Origin: Planococcaceae bacterium UBA3370 | GTDB lineage: Bacteria > Bacillota > Bacilli > Bacillales_A > Planococcaceae | DNA length: 17,403 bases | Reading direction: 5' to 3' | NCBI GenBank assembly: GCA_002360295.1 | Contig: DEQI01000082.1 | Location: forward strand, 1-17,403 | Position numbers and translations under genes: made by a program | Notes under the pieces: model-generated | Told to the model about the DNA's origin: nothing | Database searches by the model: none | The model's input: only the letters and a program-made list of their open reading frames with translations | Shown: piece by piece, positions 8,640 through 14,455 of the stretch | How the letters are laid out: every line of letters starts with the position of its first letter | How positions within the stretch are numbered: the first letter of the stretch is position 1

Positions 8640-8873
8640 ACAAACTTCACAACTTTAAACGACCGGTTTTACTAAATTTAGACCACTTACATACTAACGC
8701 TTTCGTAAATTTTTATGATAACAAAGTCCCTCTCTTACAAGCGATATTCATAATGTATTGAGAAATGAAAAAGTAATACATTTTATTAGCAAGAAATAAT
8801 AGCCACTATAGAATGTATTTTTCTTGTTATTTGATTATAGAGTAAGTATCAGATAATTATTGATTGTAGTGAA
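8640..8873. other. AT-rich intergenic stretch with repeated AATGTATT arms
   Basis: No gene is seen here on either strand. The octamer AATGTATT occurs at 8752-8759 and 8812-8819, and its complement AATACATT at 8775-8782, so the middle copy could pair with either outer copy. CAAGAA and TTCTTG also flank the second pairing. This gives two mutually exclusive weak hairpins upstream of sdaAB. They may be no more than a consequence of AT-rich sequence. Confidence 0.4.
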
Positions 8874-8998
8874 GGCTGGGTGACTCCTTTGGGATTCGCG
8901 TCAAAAGAAGAACGAAGGCTAAAGGCGTCACATCGTGTGATAACGCCTTCATGACCAACATCATGTTGGCCTCTGGCGCAACGGAAATCACCCCAGCT
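8874..8998. repeat. Compact folded element with terminal inverted repeats, possible interspersed repeat
   Basis: The ends GGCTGGGTGA (8874-8883) and TCACCCCAGCT (8988-8998) are complementary with one bulged base. Between them lie two clean hairpins: AAGGCGT/ACGCCTT (8922-8928 with 8943-8949) with CACA/TGTG inside, and CCAACAT/ATGTTGG (8955-8961 with 8963-8969). The stretch is clearly richer in G and C than the AT-rich DNA to its left. It resembles a MITE-like or structured-RNA repeat. A 61-codon frame crosses it on the minus strand (8857-9042) but has no ribosome binding site. Copy number in the genome cannot be judged here. Confidence 0.5.
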
Positions 8999-9050
8999 AA
9001 TGCCATGATTATTTGGTGTTTATAGGGATTGCTTTTGATCATTTATCGAC

Positions 9051-9091
9051 AAGAAAGGCCGCCCAGAAAATTTTCTCTTTCTGGACAGCCT
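9051..9091 (-). terminator. Intrinsic terminator after fakA
   Basis: On the minus strand GGCTGTCCAGAAA pairs with TTTCTGGGCGGCC, including two G-T pairs, around a short AT-rich loop, and TTTCTT follows. The stem starts 25 bases after the fakA stop and should end the yloU-fakA transcript. The T-tract is short, but the stem is long and stable. Confidence 0.75.
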
Positions 9092-9115
9092 CTCTACATA
9101 TAAGCTGGTTTTACT

Positions 9116-10759
9116 TTATTCTACTGATAAAATAAATGGATATAACGATTGTTTACCTTCAACCATTTCAACTTCTGCATCTTCGTAATTTTCTTCAATA
9201 TAAGCTGCTAATGCTTGTGCATCTTCGGCTGTTGCATCTTCACCGTAAATGATTGTAATAATTTCAGCATCTTCATCAACTAAATGGTTTACTACTTCTT
9301 TTGCAGCATCCATCATCGCTGGTGTAGATACAATAATTTTACCATCAGCTAGTCCCATAAAGTCATCTTTATGAATTTCAACACCATCGATTGATGTATC
9401 ACGTACCGCAAAAGTGACTTGACCTGTTTTCACATGGGCAAAAGAGTCTGTCATAGATGCTTTATTTTCTTCAACACTTAACTCTTGGTTAAACGCTAAT
9501 ATAGCAGCCATTCCTTGAGGTATTGTTTTTGTCGGAACAACAGCTGCTTCGATCTCTAAAATTTCAACCGCCTGCTCTGCTGCCATAATAATGTTTTTAT
9601 TGTTCGGTAAGATGAGTACACGTTCCGCACCAATTTCCTTCACGGCTTTGACGATATCTTCTGTTGAAGGATTCATCGTTTGTCCACCTTCAATCACATA
9701 AGAAGCACCGATTGAACGTAAAAGGTTTGCAACTCCTTCTCCCATAGCAATAGTAATTACGGCATATGGATGTTGCTCTACTTTTTTCTCTTGTGTTTTT
9801 GGCGTCTCGTTCACAATAGCGGAATGCTGCTCTCGCATATTGTCAACTTTAATTTTCATTAAGCTACCATATTTTTGACCTAACGTAAGTACAGCACCCG
9901 GTGTTTCGGAGTGAATATGTACTTTTGCAATTTCGTCATCTGAAATAACAAGCAATGAATCTCCTAATGGATTAAGCTCTTGGCGGAATTGTTCTTCGTT
10001 AAATGGCTCTTTATCTGCTTCAAAACGAACCATAATTTCTGTACAATAGCCAAATTCAATATCCTCTGTGTTCATAAAGTCTTGTACACGATGGTGTTCT
10101 GCATTAATTAAATCATCTAAAGTAGACTCATTCTTTTGTGGCAGTGGCTCACCTTTCAATGATGCAAGGAATCCTTCATAAACAAATACTAAACCTTGTC
10201 CACCACTATCTACTACACCTACCTCTTTCAATACTGGTAGTAAATCTGGTGTACGATTTAACGATGCCTTTGCTTCTGCGACAATGGCTTCCATTACTGC
10301 AACTAGATCATCTACTTCGTCAGCAACTTCTACACCTTTTGCAGCCGCTTCACGAGCAACCGTTAAAATTGTCCCTTCAACAGGCTTCATTACAGCTTTA
10401 TACGCTGTATCCACACCTGCTTGAAATGCATTAGCAAAAGCTTTAGCATCAACTGTTTCTTGTTTTTCAATCGCTTTTCCAAATCCTCGGAATAATTGCG
10501 ATAAAATAACGCCCGAATTACCACGTGCGCCCATTAATAAACCTTTTGATAAACTTTGCGCTGTTTTTCCGATATGTGCCTGCGCCTGCACTTCTGTTTC
10601 CTTCGCACCTGATGTCATGGACAAGTTCATATTTGTCCCTGTATCACCATCTGGCACTGGGAAAACGTTTAATGAATCTACATAACCTGCATTTTGGTAT
10701 AGGTGATGTGCGCCCATTTGTACCATTTCTGCAAATTTTATTCCGTCTAAAGACTTCAT
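9116..10759 (-). CDS. fakA: Fatty acid kinase subunit FakA (DhaL-domain protein, YloV)
   Basis: FakA phosphorylates fatty acids that are presented by a FakB (DegV family) partner; the acyl-phosphate enters phospholipid synthesis through PlsY, or PlsX links it to ACP. The 547-aa protein has an N-terminal DhaL-type kinase domain. It carries PVPDGDTGTNMNLS with Asp37, Asp39 and Asn43 as expected metal and nucleotide ligands, and GARGNSGVILSQLFRGF. Central and C-terminal domains follow, with the family motifs EFGYCTEIMVRF and GGQTMNPSTEDIV. The ATG at 10759 lies about 11 bases after GAGGAGG and 18 bases after the yloU stop. No fakB gene is in the window. A terminator follows. Confidence 0.95.
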   Translation of the reverse strand: MKSLDGIKFAEMVQMGAHHLYQNAGYVDSLNVFPVPDGDTGTNMNLSMTSGAKETEVQAQAHIGKTAQSLSKGLLMGARGNSGVILSQLFRGFGKAIEKQETVDAKAFANAFQAGVDTAYKAVMKPVEGTILTVAREAAAKGVEVADEVDDLVAVMEAIVAEAKASLNRTPDLLPVLKEVGVVDSGGQGLVFVYEGFLASLKGEPLPQKNESTLDDLINAEHHRVQDFMNTEDIEFGYCTEIMVRFEADKEPFNEEQFRQELNPLGDSLLVISDDEIAKVHIHSETPGAVLTLGQKYGSLMKIKVDNMREQHSAIVNETPKTQEKKVEQHPYAVITIAMGEGVANLLRSIGASYVIEGGQTMNPSTEDIVKAVKEIGAERVLILPNNKNIIMAAEQAVEILEIEAAVVPTKTIPQGMAAILAFNQELSVEENKASMTDSFAHVKTGQVTFAVRDTSIDGVEIHKDDFMGLADGKIIVSTPAMMDAAKEVVNHLVDEDAEIITIIYGEDATAEDAQALAAYIEENYEDAEVEMVEGKQSLYPFILSVE

Positions 10760-10777
10760 CGGATTAGTTTCCTCCTC

Positions 10778-11140
10778 TTACACATTCGTTACACGAACGC
10801 CTTGCACAAAAATATTAACCGACTTAACGCTCATACCTAATGTTTTATTCACTGTGTATTTTACTTTTGATTGAACTTGATAAGCTACTTCTGAAATTTT
10901 CGTACCGTAGCTAACAATAATATACATATCAATATGTAGGTCTTCCCCTTCTTGTCGAATAAGAACACCTTTTGCGAAATTTTCTTTACGTAAAATATCT
11001 GTTAAACCGTCACGAATTTGATGTTTGCTCGCCATGCCGACAATTCCGTAGCATTCAACTGCTGCTCCACCAGCTACTTGTGCAATTACATCGTTCGAAA
11101 TATCAATTTGGCCGAATTCGTTGTTTATTTCTACTGACAT
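10778..11140 (-). CDS. yloU: Asp23/Gls24 family envelope stress protein YloU
   Basis: This 120-aa protein belongs to the Asp23/Gls24 (DUF322) family, whose members include an alkaline-shock protein at the staphylococcal membrane; the exact role of this paralog is unknown. It begins MSVEINNEFGQIDISNDVIAQVAGGAAVEC and contains the typical central stretch GLTDILRKENFAKGVLI and the beta-rich IDMYIIVSYGTKISEVA. There is no signal peptide or membrane segment. The ATG has an AGGGGGG ribosome binding site. It is cotranscribed with fakA, 18 bases downstream, a pairing also seen in B. subtilis, which suggests a link with lipid or envelope state. Confidence 0.93.
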   Translation of the reverse strand: MSVEINNEFGQIDISNDVIAQVAGGAAVECYGIVGMASKHQIRDGLTDILRKENFAKGVLIRQEGEDLHIDMYIIVSYGTKISEVAYQVQSKVKYTVNKTLGMSVKSVNIFVQGVRVTNV

Positions 11141-11195
11141 ACAAATGCCCCCCTGGCTCTTTTTGACTAAAATCTATTGTACTACACAAACATTG

Positions 11196-11225
11196 ATTAT
11201 AAAAGAAAACGTTCACGGAAGTCTA
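11196..11225 (-). promoter_or_regulatory. Predicted promoter of yloU-fakA
   Basis: On the minus strand a perfect -10 box TATAAT (11196-11201) is preceded after 18 bases by TAGACT (11220-11225), a 4-of-6 match to the -35 consensus. It lies about 55-85 bases upstream of the yloU start and faces away from rpmB. A second AT-rich hexamer, TACAAT, closer to the gene has no good -35 partner. Confidence 0.45.
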
Positions 11226-11488
11226 CCTTCATTACTAGTAGTCATCTTAAAAATCAAAGTAGTATTGTCATATTACCGAACTTTGATATAAAAATTATCT
11301 ATACTATTATTAAATACAAACACATCATACACAATATGCTATATTGTATTTTCACATGTATTATCTATTATGTGCGTTTAATCAGTATCCACTCTTTCTT
11401 TATTATCAACTGTTAATGACACAAAATACGCTTCTCACAACATTTTTTAGTGTAAAGGTTTTTTTCTTGAAAGGTTATGCGAAATGTC

Positions 11489-11517
11489 TTGCACTCGATT
11501 AGAGACTATGTTAAATT
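11489..11517 (+). promoter_or_regulatory. Predicted promoter of rpmB
   Basis: TTGCAC (11489-11494) and TTAAATT (11511-11517) have a spacing of 16 or 17 bases and lie 70-100 bases before the rpmB ATG. Each box matches the consensus at 4 of 6 positions. It is the best pair near the gene, but AT-rich sequence makes this uncertain. Confidence 0.35.
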
Positions 11518-11585
11518 ATTATGGTATGTGAAATATCGAACTGAAATAAATTGCTTTCAGATTCATCTGTAAGGAGGGAATTTAC

Positions 11586-11774
11586 ATGCCAAAACAATGT
11601 GTTATTACTGGCCGTAAAGCTCGTACAGGAAACAACCGTTCTCACGCAATGAACGCTAATAAACGTACTTGGGGTGCTAACCTTCAAAAAGTACGCATTT
11701 TAGTTGACGGTAAACCAAAGCGTGTATGGGTTTCTGCTCGTGCATTAAAATCAGGTAAAATTGAGCGCGTATAA
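11586..11774 (+). CDS. rpmB: 50S ribosomal protein L28
   Basis: L28 is a small basic protein of the large ribosomal subunit. The 62-aa product begins [23 protein letters not shown], has the typical [13 protein letters not shown] core and ends [14 protein letters not shown], all characteristic of Bacillales L28. It has a single cysteine (Cys5), so this is the form without a four-cysteine zinc site. The ribosome binding site AAGGAGGG lies 7 bases before the ATG. It is the only gene on the plus strand here, divergent from yloU and convergent with the prkC-spoVM operon, the same arrangement as in B. subtilis. Two hairpins follow. Confidence 0.98.
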   Translation: MPKQCVITGRKARTGNNRSHAMNANKRTWGANLQKVRILVDGKPKRVWVSARALKSGKIERV

Positions 11775-11782
11775 TTGCATTT

Positions 11783-11820
11783 AAGGAGGCGTCTGAAAAG
11801 TCATTTCAAGACACCTCCTT
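11783..11820 (+). terminator. First hairpin after rpmB
   Basis: AAGGAGG (11783-11789) pairs with CCTCCTT (11814-11820), continued inward by GTCT/AGAC and GAAA/TTTC around one mismatch and one bulge. Only three T follow, so alone it would be a weak terminator. It starts 8 bases after the rpmB stop and may protect the 3' end or act together with the next hairpin. Its left arm resembles a ribosome binding site but no gene follows. Confidence 0.5.
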
Positions 11821-11825
11821 TGCTC

Positions 11826-11870
11826 GCTCCTGCGGTAGCATTTTATGCAAACACCGCAGGAGCATTTTTT
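11826..11870 (+). terminator. Main intrinsic terminator of rpmB
   Basis: A perfect 10-bp stem GCTCCTGCGG (11826-11835) / CCGCAGGAGC (11854-11863), with an inner GCAT/ATGC pairing, is followed by ATTTTTT. This is a strong Rho-independent terminator for the plus-strand transcript. Confidence 0.88.
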
Positions 11871-11887
11871 CTACGACGATTAATCGC

Positions 11888-11976
11888 AGTAAGAATATTT
11901 CTTGATAGATTCTTATCAACGAATATGGGGGCTAGAACGTTTTTTACTTTCTAGCCCCCTCTTATATATTCTTACT
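11888..11976. repeat. Nested inverted-repeat element between rpmB and spoVM
   Basis: The outer arms AGTAAGAATAT (11888-11898) and ATATTCTTACT (11966-11976) are perfectly complementary. They enclose a strong hairpin in which GGGGCTAGAA, at about 11927-11936, pairs with TTCTAGCCCC, at about 11949-11958. Neither strand has a long T-run directly after the stem, so it is not a standard terminator. The 89-bp size and nested symmetry suggest a small mobile-type repeat, or a two-way transcription barrier between the convergent rpmB and spoVM transcripts. Confidence 0.45.
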
Positions 11977-11986
11977 TGTGAACATT

Positions 11987-12077
11987 AGAAAAGCACAAGC
12001 GCTGGATATCCATATTTTCCGCTTTCAACCGAAGGACAGAAGTGACCTCAGGCGGGCTGAGCGCTGAAGCTAGACCA
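11987..12077. repeat. Possible Bacillales-type interspersed repeat
   Basis: The segment starts GAAAAGCACAAGCGCTGG and ends GAGCGCTGAAGCTAGAC, with the palindrome AGCGCT near both ends (11998-12003 and 12060-12065), and a GC-richer middle containing GGACAGAAGTGACC. From memory, short interspersed repeats in Bacillales genomes have ends of this kind. No protein frame with a ribosome binding site is visible. Whether it is repeated in this genome cannot be seen from one window. Confidence 0.4.
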
Positions 12078-12115
12078 GGTTCTTACTAAAGAAACTTATA
12101 CTTTCTTCTAAATTT

Positions 12116-12142
12116 AAAAAAACTGCCAACAAAAGCTGGCAG
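12116..12142 (-). terminator. Intrinsic terminator after spoVM
   Basis: On the minus strand CTGCCAGC pairs with GTTGGCAG (one G-T pair) around a TTTT loop, followed by seven T (12122 down to 12116). It begins 4 bases after the spoVM stop and ends the rlmN/prpC-to-spoVM transcription unit. Confidence 0.9.
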
Positions 12143-12145
12143 CCA

Positions 12146-12235
12146 TTACTGTTTTTTCTCTCTTTTAAATAGTCTCATACATGCCCGCGTCATACTACTT
12201 AGAAACTTCGGTAATTGAAAAGTATATACTTTCAA
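12146..12235 (-). CDS. spoVM: Stage V sporulation peptide SpoVM (29 aa)
   Basis: In B. subtilis SpoVM is an amphipathic peptide that binds the convex forespore membrane and anchors SpoIVA, the base of the spore coat. This short frame starts with TTG 12 bases after the thiN stop. Its ribosome binding site AAGGGGGAA overlaps that stop codon. The peptide begins MKVYTFQLPKFLSS and ends MRLFKREKKQ. The KxYTxxLPKFL core, including the proline at position 9 that is important in B. subtilis, aligns without gaps with the known peptide (MKFYTIKLPKFLGG...). The basic C-terminus is three residues longer than the 26 residues of B. subtilis. Position between thiN and rpmB is also the same. Its presence indicates an endospore former. 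Confidence 0.9.
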   Translation of the reverse strand: MKVYTFQLPKFLSSMTRACMRLFKREKKQ

Positions 12236-12247
12236 ACTCGTTCCCCC

Positions 12248-12895
12248 TTAATCCGCACTTCTTATCATTAAACATATGCCTGATTCAAAGGTGATATGCG
12301 CCTTCTCTATAATTTCATTACTTGTAAAACGTGAAGTCCATAAATCCATTGTTTCATTTGTGGTTTCATATTTCATTCCGCGCAAGGTTACTGCATGTAC
12401 AGAATGACCATAAGCAAAAAACGATACATAAGGGTAATTAGGATCTTGTTCTACATCATGTGTTCCTGGATGTAAAAATTGAATACGATTTCGATTATTT
12501 ATTATTTCGAATTGAACAGTAGGATGCTGCTGTTGGAGACCACAAACCGTGCGCATAACTGCCTCATAATGGTCTAATCGCCCGCCCGTTACACCTGTTA
12601 ACACTATTTTTTTAGGGTTGTAAGTTAATGCCTTTAATAGCGCTAAATCTGTATCTGTCTCATCTTTTTCAGCTTGATAGCTTTCTATATGATCTACAGC
12701 TGCACTAATTTCTCGCCATTCCTCCTCACTCACCGAATCAAAATCTCCAACAATTACATCCGGCACGATGCCGCTCTTCAATAAATGATATGCTCCACGA
12801 TCCACACCGATGAATACAATTTCCTCTTCATTCAAAAAACGTTCAAACGGACAAAGCTCATCACTCGGTCCGCCTGAACATATAAAGGCAATCAT
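12248..12895 (-). CDS. thiN: Thiamine pyrophosphokinase
   Basis: ThiN transfers pyrophosphate from ATP to thiamine, giving thiamine diphosphate directly, a salvage route. The 215-aa protein has GVDRGAYHLL (Asp32), IVGDFDSVS (Asp51, Asp53), KDETDTDLALLKAL (about residues 77-90) and TGVTGGRLDH (100-109), the metal- and ATP-binding motifs of the family. The ATG overlaps the rpe stop as ATGA. spoVM follows after 12 bases, and a possible sigma-E promoter for it lies in the last codons of thiN. Neighbours are unrelated by pathway; the order is conserved in Bacillus. Confidence 0.95.
   Translation of the reverse strand: MIAFICSGGPSDELCPFERFLNEEEIVFIGVDRGAYHLLKSGIVPDVIVGDFDSVSEEEWREISAAVDHIESYQAEKDETDTDLALLKALTYNPKKIVLTGVTGGRLDHYEAVMRTVCGLQQQHPTVQFEIINNRNRIQFLHPGTHDVEQDPNYPYVSFFAYGHSVHAVTLRGMKYETTNETMDLWTSRFTSNEIIEKAHITFESGICLMIRSAD
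12271..12299 (-). promoter_or_regulatory. Candidate sigma-E promoter for spoVM inside thiN
   Basis: On the minus strand GCATATC (12293-12299) and CATATGTT (12271-12278) are 14 bases apart. The first differs in one base from the sigma-E -35 pattern (KMATATT) and the second agrees at 5 of 8 positions with the -10 pattern (CATACAMT). Transcription would start near 12264, about 30 bases before the spoVM start. In B. subtilis spoVM is transcribed by sigma-E in the mother cell, so a promoter here is expected. Confidence 0.42.
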
Positions 12896-13560
12896 TTCAC
12901 ATATGCCGCTTCACCAGCCGCTTTAATTTCTTGAAGCGCTGCTGCACGGTCTTCCTTATTATAAATTGCTGATCCTGCTACAAAAATGGTTGCACCTGCT
13001 TGCGCACATGGAACGATTGTTTCTGCCGTAATCCCGCCATCTATTTCGATGTCGATATTTAATCCACGCTCTTTAATCATTTTTGATAATGCTTCGATTT
13101 TAGGTACGACAGAATGAATGAATTTTTGTCCACCAAAGCCTGGATTTACTGTCATAAACAACACCATATCAATATCTTCTAAAATATGTTGTATTGATTC
13201 AATCGGTGTATGTGGGTTTAAAACGACTCCTGGTTTCACACCGTATGAACGGATTAATTGAATCGTACGATGCAAGTGACGACATGCTTCCACATGGACA
13301 GTTATATAATCTGCACCTGCTTTAGCAAATTGTTCAATATATTGATCTGGATTTTCAATCATTAAATGAACATCTAAAGGTAATGTAGTTAATGGTCGAA
13401 TAGCATCAAGTACAATGGCACCAAAAGAAATATTCGGTACAAAATGACCGTCCATTACATCAATATGAATTAATTCTGCACCTGCTGCTTCTACTTCCTT
13501 TACTTCATCTCCTAATTTAGCAAAATTTGCTGCTAAAATAGATGGAGCTATTTTTATCAT
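12892..13560 (-). CDS. rpe: Ribulose-phosphate 3-epimerase
   Basis: Rpe interconverts ribulose 5-phosphate and xylulose 5-phosphate in the pentose phosphate pathway. The 222-aa TIM-barrel protein begins MIKIAPSILAANFAKLG. It has the metal ligands and catalytic residues His32 and Asp34 (IHIDVMDGHFVPN), His65 (LDVHLMIENP) and Asp174 (IEIDGGI), plus the phosphate-binding MTVNPGFGGQKF and VAGSAIY. The ATG lies 2 bases after the rsgA stop with GAGG upstream inside rsgA, and its stop overlaps thiN. Length is normal for the family. Confidence 0.97.
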   Translation of the reverse strand: MIKIAPSILAANFAKLGDEVKEVEAAGAELIHIDVMDGHFVPNISFGAIVLDAIRPLTTLPLDVHLMIENPDQYIEQFAKAGADYITVHVEACRHLHRTIQLIRSYGVKPGVVLNPHTPIESIQHILEDIDMVLFMTVNPGFGGQKFIHSVVPKIEALSKMIKERGLNIDIEIDGGITAETIVPCAQAGATIFVAGSAIYNKEDRAAALQEIKAAGEAAYVK

Positions 13561-13562
13561 GA

Positions 13563-14444
13563 TTAATACCTCGGCTTTCGATCCATAATTTCTTGCAAAA
13601 ATTGTTCATAATGCTCATAGCGTGACGAACGTATTTCTTCATTTTCAAGCGCTTCTTTTACTGCGCATTTTGGCTCCTTAATATGAAGACAGCCTCTAAA
13701 TTTACATGCATCACTTAAACGTAAAAATTCTGGGAAACAAGCTGTCAATTGTTCCTTCTCGATCATATCAAAATCGAATGAGCTAAATCCTGGTGTATCA
13801 GCTAACAAACCCTCACATACTTCGATTAATTCTACGTGACGCGTCGTATGTTTTCCTCGACCTAAGCTTTGTGAAATATCTGCCGTCTTTAAGTCTAAAT
13901 CTGGAATTAGCGTATTTAGCAACGTCGATTTTCCTACACCAGATTGCCCTGCTAATACACTGACCTTATCCTTGAGCAATGGAGCCAGTCTCTCCATTAA
14001 TGTTGCATCATTTTTATAAGTTGTTAAAACGGTATAACCGATCTTTTCATAATCATCGATATGCTGCCATAACGCCTGTGTTTCTTCCTCAGTTAGTAAA
14101 TCCATTTTTGTTAAACAAATAATTGGTTGGACAGAAAAGGATTCTAGCACAACTAAGAAACGGTCAAGTAAAATCGTGTTAAAAGCAGGCTCTTTCACGG
14201 AAAATACCAAAATAGCCTGATCAATATTCGCTATAGGTGGGCGAATTAATTCATTTTTTCGTGGGTGTATTTTCATTACATAACCGTCTGACTCACCGTC
14301 TTTTGTGTAATCGACTATATCACCAACAAGAGGTGATTCACCGCGGTTGCGAAATACACCTCGACCGCGGCATTGAATTAATTCACCCTCTTGATATACA
14401 TAGTAATAGCCACTTAATGCTTTACGAATTTGGCCTTTCGCCAT
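13563..14444 (-). CDS. rsgA: Small ribosomal subunit biogenesis GTPase RsgA
   Basis: RsgA is a circularly permuted GTPase that checks late assembly of the 30S subunit. The 293-aa protein has an N-terminal OB fold (about residues 1-70). The GTPase motifs come in the permuted order G4 TKMD (112-115), G1 GQSGVGKS (166-173) and G3 DTPGF (216-220). A C-terminal zinc site is formed by Cys247, Cys252, His254 and Cys260. The ATG at 14444 is 6 bases after AAGGGGG; an in-frame TTG directly before it is too close to that site. It is 11 bases from prkC. In B. subtilis PrkC has been reported to phosphorylate this GTPase, which fits the shared operon. Confidence 0.97.
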   Translation of the reverse strand: MAKGQIRKALSGYYYVYQEGELIQCRGRGVFRNRGESPLVGDIVDYTKDGESDGYVMKIHPRKNELIRPPIANIDQAILVFSVKEPAFNTILLDRFLVVLESFSVQPIICLTKMDLLTEEETQALWQHIDDYEKIGYTVLTTYKNDATLMERLAPLLKDKVSVLAGQSGVGKSTLLNTLIPDLDLKTADISQSLGRGKHTTRHVELIEVCEGLLADTPGFSSFDFDMIEKEQLTACFPEFLRLSDACKFRGCLHIKEPKCAVKEALENEEIRSSRYEHYEQFLQEIMDRKPRY

Positions 14445-14455
14445 CAAATGCCCCC

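Larger units (their letters stand above)
11141..11585. other. AT-rich divergent intergenic region between yloU and rpmB
   Basis: This stretch of about 445 bases separates yloU (minus) from rpmB (plus). It holds a promoter candidate for each side and no convincing gene: the open frame at 11177-11416 lacks a ribosome binding site and reads as low-complexity Ile/Tyr/Lys-rich sequence. An 8-bp inverted repeat ATCAAAGT/ACTTTGAT (11253-11260 with 11280-11287, 19-base loop) is present; it could be an operator or chance. Confidence 0.6.

Noticed and set aside
8857..9042. Open frame of 61 codons on the minus strand across the structured element
   Set aside because: There is no ribosome binding site before the ATG, the frame begins just behind the fakA terminator, and its sequence consists largely of the inverted-repeat arms. 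No protein family was recognised. It could be a remnant, but I do not support it as a gene.
8561..9115. Riboswitch or T-box leader for the serine dehydratase operon
   Set aside because: I could not find the conserved core of a glycine riboswitch or a T-box (AGGGTGG-type) sequence, and no good terminator-antiterminator pair lies just before sdaAB.
11253..11287. ATCAAAGT/ACTTTGAT inverted repeat as a possible operator
   Set aside because: Eight pairs with a 19-base loop in AT-rich DNA are likely by chance, and it does not overlap either predicted promoter.
11177..11416. Open frame of 79 codons on the plus strand upstream of rpmB
   Set aside because: It has no ribosome binding site, low-complexity Ile/Tyr/Lys-rich content typical of AT-rich intergenic DNA, and it overlaps the predicted yloU promoter.
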